Assembly: GCA_964552795.1 (NCBI GenBank)
Contig: CAZKIO010000016.1
Coordinates: 1 to 64,000, forward strand
Source of the DNA: JAEUHZ01 sp964552795
GTDB taxonomy: Bacteria > Planctomycetota > UBA1135 > GCA-002686595
Direction: 5' to 3'
DNA length: 64,000 nt
Positions 8,680 through 18,484 of the stretch are shown piece after piece. Numbering within the stretch: the stretch's first letter is position 1; the number at the start of each line of letters is the position of its first letter. The notes below the pieces were generated by a model. That model did no database searches, was not told the origin of the DNA, and saw only the letters and a program-made list of their open reading frames with translations. Both the position numbers and the translations under genes were made by a program.

Positions 8680-9216
8680 ATGGGCAAGCACACACCCCCG
8701 AAGCTGAAGGAGGACATCTCCCCGAACCTGGTGCCGATGATCGACATCATGTTCCTGCTCCTCCTGTTCTTCATGCTCGGCGCGGACATGGCGCAGCGCG
8801 AGTCCGTCGACGTGATGCTGCCCAAGGCCTCGATGGTCAAGGAGGACCGCGAGACCGGCGAGGATCCGACGACGACCGTCAACATCTACCACGACAAGCA
8901 GGTGGCCTGTCCGGTGTTCGACAACGGCGGCGTGTGCCGCGAGAAGGGCCACTGGCTGTGGTCGATCCGCGGGCACGACTACACGCTGGAGACCATCAAG
9001 CCGCGCCTGCAGGCCGACGCGGACGACAACCTGGAGGCCGACGTCGACCCGCTGGCCGGCAAGCGCCTCTCGGGGCGCAAGCTCCTGGTGCGCGCCGACC
9101 GCACCGCGCCCTACGGCGACGTGCAGAAGGTGATCGAGGTCTCCGGCTCGGTCGGGCTCTACAAGGTCGAGGTCGCCGGCGCCAAGCCGTCGTCGGGACC
9201 GGGCAGCACGCCCTGA
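8680..9216 (+). CDS. exbD: ExbD/TolR-family protein 1
   Basis: 178 aa. A short cytoplasmic N-terminus is followed by one membrane helix (LVPMIDIMFLLLLFFML) with Asp22 at the position of the essential proton-carrying Asp25 of E. coli ExbD. The periplasmic domain is longer than usual, with an insert bearing two Cys (ACPVFDNGGVCREKGHW) that could form a disulphide, then the conserved ExbD fold (RADRTAPYGDVQKVIE). It is partner of the adjacent exbB and of the second ExbD; two non-identical ExbD chains suggest a heterodimer in the pore. Confidence 0.9.
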   Translation: MGKHTPPKLKEDISPNLVPMIDIMFLLLLFFMLGADMAQRESVDVMLPKASMVKEDRETGEDPTTTVNIYHDKQVACPVFDNGGVCREKGHWLWSIRGHDYTLETIKPRLQADADDNLEADVDPLAGKRLSGRKLLVRADRTAPYGDVQKVIEVSGSVGLYKVEVAGAKPSSGPGSTP

Positions 9217-9272
9217 TTCGCGGGGCCGCCCGCACGCACACGCAGACACACGAGCAACGCTAGGAGGAAACC

Positions 9273-9752
9273 ATGGCCGGTGGCGGAGAAGCCGAAGACA
9301 ACCCAGTGCACATGAACGTCGTGGCGATGGTGGACATCATCTTCTGCCTCTGCGTGTTCTTCATGTGCTCGTTCAAGTTCAAGCAGCTCGAGGGCAAGTT
9401 CCAGTCGTGGCTGCCCAAGGGCAAGGGACTGGGCAGTGCGGTGCAGGACGAGATCCGCGAGATCCGCATCGCGATGTACTACGACAAGGCGACGTCGAAG
9501 ACCGAGCGCTTTTTCGGCCACCGCCGCCTGCCGGACGGCGACGTCGGCACGGGCGAGCTCGCGACGCTGATCCAGGGCGCCTACGAGGACTGGGTGCGCA
9601 AGGGCAAGGCGGACGTGCCGGTGATCATCGACGGCGACGTCGACGTGCCCTGGGAAGAGGTGATGACGATCGTGAACATCGCCAAGCGCCTGGAGATCAC
9701 GAACATCGAGTTCGCCATGGGCTCGTCGCAGTTGCCGACGGCGCCCAAGTAG
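9273..9752 (+). CDS. exbD: ExbD/TolR-family protein 2
   Basis: 159 aa, with a strong Shine-Dalgarno (AGGAGG ending at 9268), unlike most genes here. One membrane helix carries Asp21 (NVVAMVDIIFCLCVFFMC) and three Cys within or near the helix. The periplasmic domain follows the ExbD pattern (VPVIIDGDVDVPWEEVMTIV). It is clearly divergent from ExbD1 and lacks its Cys pair. Last gene of the operon; a 15-bp terminator hairpin follows. Confidence 0.88.
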   Translation: MAGGGEAEDNPVHMNVVAMVDIIFCLCVFFMCSFKFKQLEGKFQSWLPKGKGLGSAVQDEIREIRIAMYYDKATSKTERFFGHRRLPDGDVGTGELATLIQGAYEDWVRKGKADVPVIIDGDVDVPWEEVMTIVNIAKRLEITNIEFAMGSSQLPTAPK

Positions 9753-9777
9753 TCCCCGCGATCCGGATCGGACCTCG

Positions 9778-9812
9778 CGCGCGCGGCTCCCCACGTCGGG
9801 GGGCCGCGCGCG
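9778..9812 (+). terminator. Terminator of the ExbBDD operon
   Basis: A 15-bp GC stem (9778-9792 with 9798-9812, one G-T pair) with a 5-base loop, followed by short T runs (GTTT, CTTTTT). It lies 26 bases after the exbD2 stop and before the next promoter. Confidence 0.7.
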
Positions 9813-9858
9813 GCCGTTTGGAGCGCCTTTTTGGGTCCCTGGCGGCCGGCATCGGGAC

Positions 9859-9864
9859 TACTCT
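9859..9864 (+). promoter_or_regulatory. -10 box TACTCT, leaderless start
   Basis: TACTCT ends 6 bases before the ATG at 9871, so transcription would begin at the start codon. No Shine-Dalgarno is present. Confidence 0.5.
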
Positions 9865-9870
9865 CCTGCC

Positions 9871-10884
9871 ATGGCAGACCTTCCCCAACGCCCCGGATCG
9901 CGGCGTCCCTCGCCCTTCGAGGCCCAGGCGGAGCCGCCCTTCTGGCGCACCCCGGAGTTCACGCGCTTCGCGTGGCTCGCGCTGCTCCTGATCGGCGCGG
10001 GCATCGTGGCGTTCGTCATGGCGCGGCGGGCCGAGCGCGCCGCCACGCCGGCCGACGCGCCCGCAGCGGTCGGGGCCGAGAGCGCGGCCCCGAGCCTGCC
10101 ACCGCCGCCCGCGACCGCGACCCTGACCGACGCGCAGCGCGCCGACCGCGACGCGTTCCTTGCGACCGCCTTCGAGGGCGCGCTGCGCGACCAGGAGAAC
10201 GGACAGGAGATCGCCGAGACGACCGGCTACCGCAAGCTGCTCGAGCAGGTGGCCAAGTTCTCGCCCGAGGAGGTCGCGCAGCGGACGCAGCGCACGCTGG
10301 ACTACCCGGCCGTGCTGGCCGACCCGGACGCCTGGCGTGGCGAGTTCGTGCGGCTCTCCGGCCTCGTCGGCGACCTGATGCCGGTCAAGCTGAGCCGGCC
10401 GGTGGCGGGCCGCTCGGACGCCTGGCGCGCCCAGTTCCTGTCCGGCGAGGACTGGGAGGAGGGCACGATCCTGGAGTTCGCCGAGCGCCCCCTGCCCCAG
10501 ATGCGCGCGGGCGAGTTGCGCTCGCGCGCCGCCCAGGTCGAGGGGGTCCTGTACCGGACGGTGTCGTTCGAGGCCGAGGTCCTGACCCCGCGCGGGGACC
10601 TGGTCAGCGTGCCCCGCACGGCCCCCTGGCTGTTCGTCCGGAACCTCGAGCTGATCGACGAGCGCCCCGGGAGCAGCCGTGCCTTCCTCCAGGACAACGC
10701 GATCGTGATCCTGGCCCTGATGGCCTTTGTGATCTTCGGGGGGAGGCTGGTAGCCTTCTGGATCCAACGCCGGCGCCGCGGGTCGCGCCGAGCGGTCCAA
10801 CCCGCCGGGATCCGCGAGATGTTCGAGCAGAAGCTGCGGGAGAAGGGGCACCCCCCCGCTCCTCCCCCGTCCCCCAAAACCTGA
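9871..10884 (+). CDS. Unrecognised two-helix membrane protein
   Basis: 337 aa, function unknown. The N-terminal 30 residues are cytoplasmic. Helix 1 (FAWLALLLIGAGIVAFVMA) is followed by a Pro/Ala linker, a periplasmic domain of about 170 residues containing an OB-like beta stretch (EFVRLSGLVGDLMPVKL), and helix 2 (AIVILALMAFVIFGGRLVAFWI). The basic C-terminus would be cytoplasmic. It begins a two-gene unit with the protein at 10892 (gap 7 bases) directly after the ExbB/ExbD operon, so it may be an accessory of that machine. No family recognised. Confidence 0.75.
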   Translation: MADLPQRPGSRRPSPFEAQAEPPFWRTPEFTRFAWLALLLIGAGIVAFVMARRAERAATPADAPAAVGAESAAPSLPPPPATATLTDAQRADRDAFLATAFEGALRDQENGQEIAETTGYRKLLEQVAKFSPEEVAQRTQRTLDYPAVLADPDAWRGEFVRLSGLVGDLMPVKLSRPVAGRSDAWRAQFLSGEDWEEGTILEFAERPLPQMRAGELRSRAAQVEGVLYRTVSFEAEVLTPRGDLVSVPRTAPWLFVRNLELIDERPGSSRAFLQDNAIVILALMAFVIFGGRLVAFWIQRRRRGSRRAVQPAGIREMFEQKLREKGHPPAPPPSPKT

Positions 10885-10891
10885 ACCGACG

Positions 10892-12478
10892 ATGGCAACG
10901 GACAAACCCGACGCGAAGGGCGGCGAGAAGCCCATGTCCATGAAGGAACGCCTGCTGGCGAAGCGCCGCGCGGAGGCGCAGGCGCAAGCGCAGGCGTCGG
11001 CACCGCCCGTTCCCGCGGCCAAGCCGGCGGCGAGGAGCGCGGAGCCCGCGCCGGCGCGCGCGCCCGCGCCGCGCGCGGCCGAACCCGAGCCGCAACCCGC
11101 GGCGCGCAGCGCCGCGCGCGCCCCGGCGCGGCCGGCGCCCGCACCCGAGAAGCCCGCGCGCAGCGTGCGCGGTCAGCGCAAGTCGCTCAGCCCCGACGTG
11201 CTGCGCGAAGTCCAGATGCTCAAGAAGCGCGAGGACAAGTGGGTCATGTACGGCTGGATCGTCGCGGGCACGCTCGTGCTGGCGGCGGGCGGCATCTGGC
11301 TGTACGTGCAGGCGAAGAAGCAGCAGATCATCGACAACCGCCTGGCCTACGAGAAGAGCGTCGACGACGTCGTGCAGGAGATCCTGGCGATCTCCCCCAC
11401 GACCATCGAGAACGCGAACAAGATCATCGCGCGGGCCGAGGCCACGCGCCTGGAGATCCCCGTGCCGGGCCTGCCCCCGGGCGCGGGCTGGAAGGACACC
11501 TACGTCGACGGCGCGGCCGGCAAGATCGTCGGCCACGTCAACCGCGCCTCGACCTTCGTCCAGGACGAGACGCGCCGGCGCGAGCTGATCGAGGGCCTCG
11601 CCGCGGTCGAGGCCGCGGCCCGCGACGCCTCGAACAAGAAGCCCGAGGAACTGGCCCAATTGCGCCGGCGCCTGGGCGAGTACGAGCAGGGCGGCAGCCT
11701 CGTCGGCGCCGAGTTCGAGGCGCGGGTCGCCAAGGTCAAGATCGACATCAACCGCGCCTACGTGCGGCGGCTGTACGACGAGGCCGTGTCGCTGGCCGCC
11801 AAGGGCCCCAGCGAGTCGCGCGCCGCGCTGCAGGCGTTCCAGAAGGCCGAGGACGAGATCCGTTCGATGCTCGACGAGGCCTACACCAAGCGCCAGCAGG
11901 AAGCGATCGACTGGGTGACGCCGCTCTACGAGCAGTGCATCGCCGAGTCGGACAAGCTCGTCTACACCGTGTTCACGCCGGACACGATCGACAAGACGCC
12001 CTGGCGCGACCTCTTGACGCCCGGGACGGAGTGGCTGAACGACGGCCTGAGCGGCTTCCGCACCGACGGCGGCGTCGTGCACGCCGTGGGGGCAGCGCCC
12101 GGATCCAAGCGCGAGGGCATCTTCTCGGTGGGCGACCGCGAGAAGTGGCGCGACTTCGTGATGGAGATCGAGTTCACCCCCATCAAGGGCCAGACGCACT
12201 TCTTCTGGCGCCTGGGCCGGCAGACCTCCACCGCCCCGGACGACGTGCTGATCAACCTGCAGGCCGACGACGGCTGGAAGGCCGGCCAGTCCTACACGAT
12301 GAACGTCAGCTACATCGGGAGCCGGCGCAAGTTCGAGTACAGCGCCAACGCCGACCGCGATCCGGACCACCTGGACCCGATCAACTGGCGGCGCAACCGC
12401 GCGGGCGCCTTCGGCGTGACGCTGGCCGAGGCCAGCGAGATCAAGATCACGAAGCTGCGCATCAAGGTCCTGCGCTAG
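10892..12478 (+). CDS. Membrane-anchored protein with C-terminal DUF1080-like beta domain
   Basis: 528 aa. A low-complexity Ala/Pro/Arg cytoplasmic N-terminus (about 25-95) precedes one membrane helix at about 115-138 (MYGWIVAGTLVLAAGGIWLY), a long helical/coiled periplasmic stretch to about 350, and a beta-rich C-terminal domain ending GAFGVTLAEASEIKITKLRI. That ending matches the pattern of the DUF1080/3-keto-disaccharide-hydrolase or LamG-like sandwich. No catalytic residues could be assigned. It is co-transcribed with the gene at 9871. Possibly binds a glycan or the toroid protein; this is inference. Confidence 0.7.
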   Translation: MATDKPDAKGGEKPMSMKERLLAKRRAEAQAQAQASAPPVPAAKPAARSAEPAPARAPAPRAAEPEPQPAARSAARAPARPAPAPEKPARSVRGQRKSLSPDVLREVQMLKKREDKWVMYGWIVAGTLVLAAGGIWLYVQAKKQQIIDNRLAYEKSVDDVVQEILAISPTTIENANKIIARAEATRLEIPVPGLPPGAGWKDTYVDGAAGKIVGHVNRASTFVQDETRRRELIEGLAAVEAAARDASNKKPEELAQLRRRLGEYEQGGSLVGAEFEARVAKVKIDINRAYVRRLYDEAVSLAAKGPSESRAALQAFQKAEDEIRSMLDEAYTKRQQEAIDWVTPLYEQCIAESDKLVYTVFTPDTIDKTPWRDLLTPGTEWLNDGLSGFRTDGGVVHAVGAAPGSKREGIFSVGDREKWRDFVMEIEFTPIKGQTHFFWRLGRQTSTAPDDVLINLQADDGWKAGQSYTMNVSYIGSRRKFEYSANADRDPDHLDPINWRRNRAGAFGVTLAEASEIKITKLRIKVLR

Positions 12479-12500
12479 CCGCCGCCAGCCTGGATCCGTC

Positions 12501-12537
12501 CGCCGCCGCTCGGGGACCCGCTCCCCGGGCGGCGGCG
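12501..12537 (+). terminator. 16-bp terminator-like hairpin
   Basis: Stem 12501-12516 with 12522-12537 (one G-U pair), loop CCCGC, 22 bases after the stop of the 10892 gene. No T-tract. The rest of the gap to 12727 holds the hppA promoter and leader. Confidence 0.6.
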
Positions 12538-12656
12538 ACCGTTCGCGGCCCGCCCGACGCCGCCCTCCCGGCCGTGGCTCGCCCGCGGGTCCGGCGCCGG
12601 CGGCCCCGGACCGGGGCGAGGCCCCCCCGGGACCCCACACGGATGGGACGTCGTCC

Positions 12657-12686
12657 TTGCACGCCGCCCCCCGCACCGCATACAAC
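12657..12686 (+). promoter_or_regulatory. Promoter of hppA
   Basis: TTGCAC (12657-12662), an 18-base spacer and TACAAC (12681-12686). The leader is about 35 bases and contains GGAGG (12712-12716) at a normal distance from the ATG at 12728. Confidence 0.55.
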
Positions 12687-12727
12687 CTTCGCCCTCGTTC
12701 GCGAGCCCCACGGAGGCCACAGGACCG

Positions 12728-15136
<2,409 letters not shown>

Positions 15137-15160
15137 CCGGGCGCTTGCGGCCGGTCTGCA

Positions 15161-15201
15161 GCGCGCGCCCGCGCCGGGAACCGCCCGGCGCGGGCGCGCG
15201 C
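15161..15201. terminator. 18-bp perfect hairpin between convergent hppA and DedA genes
   Basis: Arms 15161-15178 and 15184-15201 are perfectly complementary with loop AACCG. It can serve both strands. No T-tract. Confidence 0.65.
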
Positions 15202-15229
15202 CGTTGTGCTGCCTGGACCGGTCGCCGGC

Positions 15230-15886
15230 TCAGCCGCGCGCCGCGCGGGCGGCCCGCCGCGCGCGCCACCACTCGATCACACCCGGCAGGATCGACAGCA
15301 CGATGATCACCAGGATCACGTATTGGAAGTTGCGCTTCACGAACGGCATGTTCCCGAACGCGTTGCCGGCCAGGACGAAACCCAGCACCCACACGATCGC
15401 GCCGATCACGTTGTAGGCCGCGAACTTCCTGTAGGTCATCTGTCCCACGCCGGCCACGAAGGGCGCGAAGGTGCGCACGATCGGCACGAAGCGCGCCAGG
15501 ATGATCGTCTTGCCGCCGTGCCGCTCGTAGAAGGCGTGCGTGCGGTCCAGGTGCTCCTTCTTGAAGAAGCGCGAGCCCGTGCTGAACACCTTCGTCCCCA
15601 CGCGCTTGCCGATCGCGTAGTTGAGCGCGTCGCCCAGGATCGCGGCGATGATCAGCAGCACGCAGATCTCCCCCACGCGGATCGGCGATCCGTCGGTCGC
15701 GGACAGGGCCCCCACGGCGAACAAGAGCGAGTCCCCGGGCAGGAAGGGCGTCACCACCAGGCCCGTCTCGCAGAAGATGATCGCGAACAGCAGCACGTAG
15801 GTCCACGGCCCCAGTTGCGCCGCCCACTCGTTGAGGTGGGCGTCGAGGTGCAGGAAGACGTCGACCAGGTAGCTCAGGGTTTCCAT
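15230..15886 (-). CDS. DedA-family membrane protein
   Basis: 218 aa. DedA/VTT-domain proteins are implicated in undecaprenyl-phosphate or phospholipid flipping and PMF-linked membrane homeostasis. The sequence has the family signature: ETGLVVTPFLPGDSLLF near residues 40-56, then a Gly-rich helix (AAILGDALNYAIGKRVG), then RFVPIVRTFAPFVAGVGQM in the second re-entrant half. A basic C-terminus (WWRARRAARAARG) is cytoplasmic. ATG at 15886 has TACCTT (15898-15903 on the plus strand as AAGGTA) 11 bases upstream and no Shine-Dalgarno. Convergent with hppA. Confidence 0.9.
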   Translation of the reverse strand: METLSYLVDVFLHLDAHLNEWAAQLGPWTYVLLFAIIFCETGLVVTPFLPGDSLLFAVGALSATDGSPIRVGEICVLLIIAAILGDALNYAIGKRVGTKVFSTGSRFFKKEHLDRTHAFYERHGGKTIILARFVPIVRTFAPFVAGVGQMTYRKFAAYNVIGAIVWVLGFVLAGNAFGNMPFVKRNFQYVILVIIVLSILPGVIEWWRARRAARAARG

Positions 15887-15897
15887 CAGGGGCGCGG

Positions 15898-15903
15898 AAG
15901 GTA
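15898..15903 (-). promoter_or_regulatory. -10 box TACCTT of the DedA gene
   Basis: Hexamer 11 bases before the ATG at 15886, which predicts a leader of only a few bases. Confidence 0.35.
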
Positions 15904-15998
15904 GCCCGGACCCGCGCGCGCAGGAAGCGCGCGCGGCGGCCCGGATCGCTGCTATCGGCCCCCGGAGGCGCCCCGCCTGCGCGGATTCCGGGCCGGAC

Positions 15999-16919
15999 TC
16001 AACGTTCCTCGGGCGGCGGCTTCAACGAGACCGCGACCGCGGTGCGGATCGGCGTCGCGCGCGCACCGCTCCACGCGCGCACGAGCGTCGCGCCGGCGAG
16101 GACCGCGCCGCCGGCCACGGCGACGAGGCCGGGCTCCTCGCCGTGCAGCGCCCAGGCCCACACGGGATTGAGAACCGGCTCCACCAGCAGGAGCAGCGAC
16201 GCGTCGAGCGCGGAGACGTGCGCGAGGCCCGACGTGACCAGGCGGTACGCGAGCGCGATCTGCACGACGCCCAGGAACACGATCGTGGTCCAGTCGGGGT
16301 GCAGCGCGCCCTGGATCGGCCAGGCCATGGGCAGCGTCGCCGCCGCGGCGAGCACGTTGCCGGCCAGCACGGCGCCCGCGCCGCCGCTGGAGGTCACCCC
16401 CGCCGCGTCGGTGCGCCGCAGCCGGCGCAGGCCCATGACGGTGAAGGCCCAGGCGACGCCCGAGCCCAAGGCGAGCGCGTTGCCCAGGCGCGGGTCGGGC
16501 GCGGTGGACTGCGCCGCCGGTTCGCCGACGACCAGCAGCGTGAGGCCTGCGCCCATCGCCGCGAGGAACGGCACGTCGCGCCGCGTCGCGCGCTCGCCCA
16601 AGAGCCAGGGCGACAGCGCCAGGATGTAGAGCGGCGCGGTCGACTGCAGGAAGATCGTGCTCGCCGCCGTGGTCAGCTTGTTCGCGACGACGTAAAGGAC
16701 GAGCGTCGACGCGTAGGCGATGCCCACCAGCCACTCCGCGCCGCTCGGCCAGCGGCGCGCGGTCGGCACGAGCACGGGGAAGGCCAGCGCGGCGACGAAC
16801 GAGCGCAGGCACGCCACCTGCCAGCCGTCGAACGCGGTGCCCTTGATCAGCGCGCCGCCGGTGGAAAACAGGATCGCGGCCAGGATCAGCGCGCCGCGCG
16901 CTTGGGAGAGTTCGCGCAT
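15999..16919 (-). CDS. EamA/DMT-family transporter
   Basis: 306 aa, ten predicted helices arranged as two EamA repeats, the usual drug/metabolite transporter layout. Motifs: ILFSTGGALIKG in helix 1, YVVANKLTTAASTIFLQSTAPLY in repeat 1, and ALAYRLVTSGLAHVSALDAS followed by EPVLNPVWAW in repeat 2. ATG at 16919 (MRELSQARG) is the only sensible start after a Cys/Arg-rich out-of-frame-looking upstream stretch. The substrate cannot be predicted. Divergent from the gene at 17002. Confidence 0.88.
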   Translation of the reverse strand: MRELSQARGALILAAILFSTGGALIKGTAFDGWQVACLRSFVAALAFPVLVPTARRWPSGAEWLVGIAYASTLVLYVVANKLTTAASTIFLQSTAPLYILALSPWLLGERATRRDVPFLAAMGAGLTLLVVGEPAAQSTAPDPRLGNALALGSGVAWAFTVMGLRRLRRTDAAGVTSSGGAGAVLAGNVLAAAATLPMAWPIQGALHPDWTTIVFLGVVQIALAYRLVTSGLAHVSALDASLLLLVEPVLNPVWAWALHGEEPGLVAVAGGAVLAGATLVRAWSGARATPIRTAVAVSLKPPPEER

Positions 16920-16988
16920 GGCCTTGGTGTCCCGCGAGGCCGCGAACGCTACGGCGCGCGCCGCGCCCGGGCAAGGCGCCGCCCGGAC

Positions 16989-16994
16989 TACAAT
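16989..16994 (+). promoter_or_regulatory. -10 box TACAAT, leaderless start
   Basis: TACAAT ends 7 bases before the GTG at 17002 and supports that start. No Shine-Dalgarno. Confidence 0.5.
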
Positions 16995-17001
16995 CGGCGC
17001 C

Positions 17002-17589
17002 GTGCCGCCCCCGAACACCGACCGCGAGGCCGCGCGCGCGCGCTGGCGTGCGGCCGCGAGCTTCCGCGACCTGTGCGTGCTGACGCAGGAGTTCCTCGGC
17101 GGAGCGCTGCCGGCCTTCCCCGGCTGGGGTGCGCCCGATCTTGACGAGGAGACCGACGCCATCGCCCCGGGCCTCGTGGCCCTCGCCGGCCGCGGGTTCC
17201 TGACGCTGGCCTCGCAGCCCGGCCTCCCCGAGCGCGCGGGCGCGCGGCGCGTCGTGCAGCGCGCCTTCGTCACCGGGTTCGTCGAGCCGCCGCTCGCGCG
17301 TCGCCTCGCGCGCGCGCGGCCGGCCCCCGGCATCGCGATCGCGGTGTTCGCTCCCGGCGCGTCGGGCGGCGACGCCGAGCCGGTGACGCGGATCGACGGC
17401 GAGCCGGTCGTCCTCGCCGGACACTGCGCACGGGACGAGGAACTCGCGCTGTTCGAGGACGAAGTGGGGCCGGCGGCCTTCGCCGAACTGCGCGCGGCCT
17501 CCTACGTGGCGATCTGGGACCGCGAGTGGGGCCGCGAACGGGCGTTGTGGGACGAACTCCTGTGCATCGTGGCGGACGATGAGTCCTGA
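17002..17589 (+). CDS. Small soluble protein resembling DUF6919
   Basis: 195 aa. The opening RWRAAASFRDLCVLTQEFLGG and a following stretch on a glycine-bearing DEET loop and GFLTLASQPG resemble a soluble family known mainly from actinobacteria (DUF6919-type). No catalytic motif recognised. The GTG start is supported by a -10 hexamer just upstream. It overlaps the next gene by 11 bases, so the two are translationally coupled. Function unknown; the assignment rests on pattern memory only. Confidence 0.6.
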   Translation: MPPPNTDREAARARWRAAASFRDLCVLTQEFLGGALPAFPGWGAPDLDEETDAIAPGLVALAGRGFLTLASQPGLPERAGARRVVQRAFVTGFVEPPLARRLARARPAPGIAIAVFAPGASGGDAEPVTRIDGEPVVLAGHCARDEELALFEDEVGPAAFAELRAASYVAIWDREWGRERALWDELLCIVADDES

Positions 17590-18343
17590 ACCGCGCTCGC
17601 GCGCGCTGTTCCTGGGCGCGAGCAACGTGCGCCTCGCGCTGCCCGAGCTCGTCGCGGCGGCGCGCGCGCGGCTCGACGGTCCGCTGGACATCCTGGCCTC
17701 GCACGGGCACGGCCGCTCGTACCTGGGGCCGAGCCGCGTCGGCCTGCGGACGCTGCCGGCGATCGCGTGCGATCCCTTCTGGCGGTTCGAGGACGGTCCG
17801 CGCATCCCGACCGCGGCCCTGGTCGCCGACGTCGGCAACGACCTCGTGTACGGCGCCGGCGCCCACGACCTCGTCGAGGCCGTGGCGCGCGTCGTGGCCC
17901 GCCTCGCGCGCGCGGGAGTGCGCACGACCGTCGTCGGGCTGCCGCTCCCGACGCTGGAAGCGCTTCCCGCGTGGAGGTTCCATCTGGCACGCGGGATCCT
18001 GTTCCCGCTGCGGCGCGTGCGGCGCGCACGCCTCCTCGCCGATGCGGGCGCGGTCCACGGCCGCCTGGCGGAGGTGGCGCGGGACTGGGGCGCGGCCTTC
18101 GTGGAGCCCAACCCGGCCTGGTACGGTCTCGACCCGATCCATCTGCGGCGTCGCCGCCGCCAGGAGGCCGCAGGAGCCCTGCTGGCCGCGTGGGGGCCCG
18201 CGGCGGCGGCGCCTGCCGTCGAGCCGCTGAGAGCCGGCCTGCGGTCCCTGCGGCCACTGGAACAGGTCGTGCTGGGCCGCCCGCGGCGCCGCGAGCAGCC
18301 CTCCGCCCGGCTGGCGGACGGCAGCCGGGCCTCGTGGCTCTAG
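17579..18343 (+). CDS. SGNH-hydrolase-like protein
   Basis: 254 aa. Block I reads ALFLGASN, with Ser in the place of the SGNH nucleophile (GDS becomes GAS). Block III GND is in ADVGNDLVYG, and the C-terminal block V DxxH is GLDPIHL. A Gly for block II is plausible in SHGHGRSYLG. These suggest an esterase/lipase-type fold, perhaps acting on a carbohydrate ester, though the modified block I lowers certainty of activity. The Arg-rich C-terminal 60 residues have no recognised domain. Starts inside the end of the previous gene; a hairpin follows its stop. Confidence 0.65.
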   Translation: MSPEPRSRALFLGASNVRLALPELVAAARARLDGPLDILASHGHGRSYLGPSRVGLRTLPAIACDPFWRFEDGPRIPTAALVADVGNDLVYGAGAHDLVEAVARVVARLARAGVRTTVVGLPLPTLEALPAWRFHLARGILFPLRRVRRARLLADAGAVHGRLAEVARDWGAAFVEPNPAWYGLDPIHLRRRRRQEAAGALLAAWGPAAAAPAVEPLRAGLRSLRPLEQVVLGRPRRREQPSARLADGSRASWL

Positions 18344-18344
18344 T

Positions 18345-18365
18345 GCGGTCCCCGCCCGGGACCGC
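18345..18365 (+). terminator. 8-bp hairpin after the SGNH-like gene
   Basis: GCGGTCCC (18345-18352), loop CGCCC, GGGACCGC (18358-18365), immediately after the stop. Confidence 0.5.
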
Positions 18366-18420
18366 CGCTCGCACCGCGCGTTCGCCGTCGTAGTAGGGCG
18401 CCAGCAGGGTGCCGGGCACG

Positions 18421-18426
18421 TATCCT
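18421..18426 (+). promoter_or_regulatory. -10 box TATCCT upstream of the MauE-thioredoxin gene
   Basis: TATCCT would start transcription near 18433 and give a leader of about 50 bases that is C/A-rich and contains a 12-base direct repeat (CCCGATCCACGC, about 18447-18470) and an AGGAG box at 18471-18475. Confidence 0.35.
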
Positions 18427-18484
18427 GCTTCGCCACGAACAACGCCCCGATCCACGCCCCGATCCACGCCAGGAGCCCCACGCC

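Noticed and set aside
18447..18470. Two direct 12-base repeats (CCCGATCCACGC) considered as a CRISPR start
   Set aside because: The copies are immediately adjacent with no spacer and no cas gene is present; treated as leader sequence.
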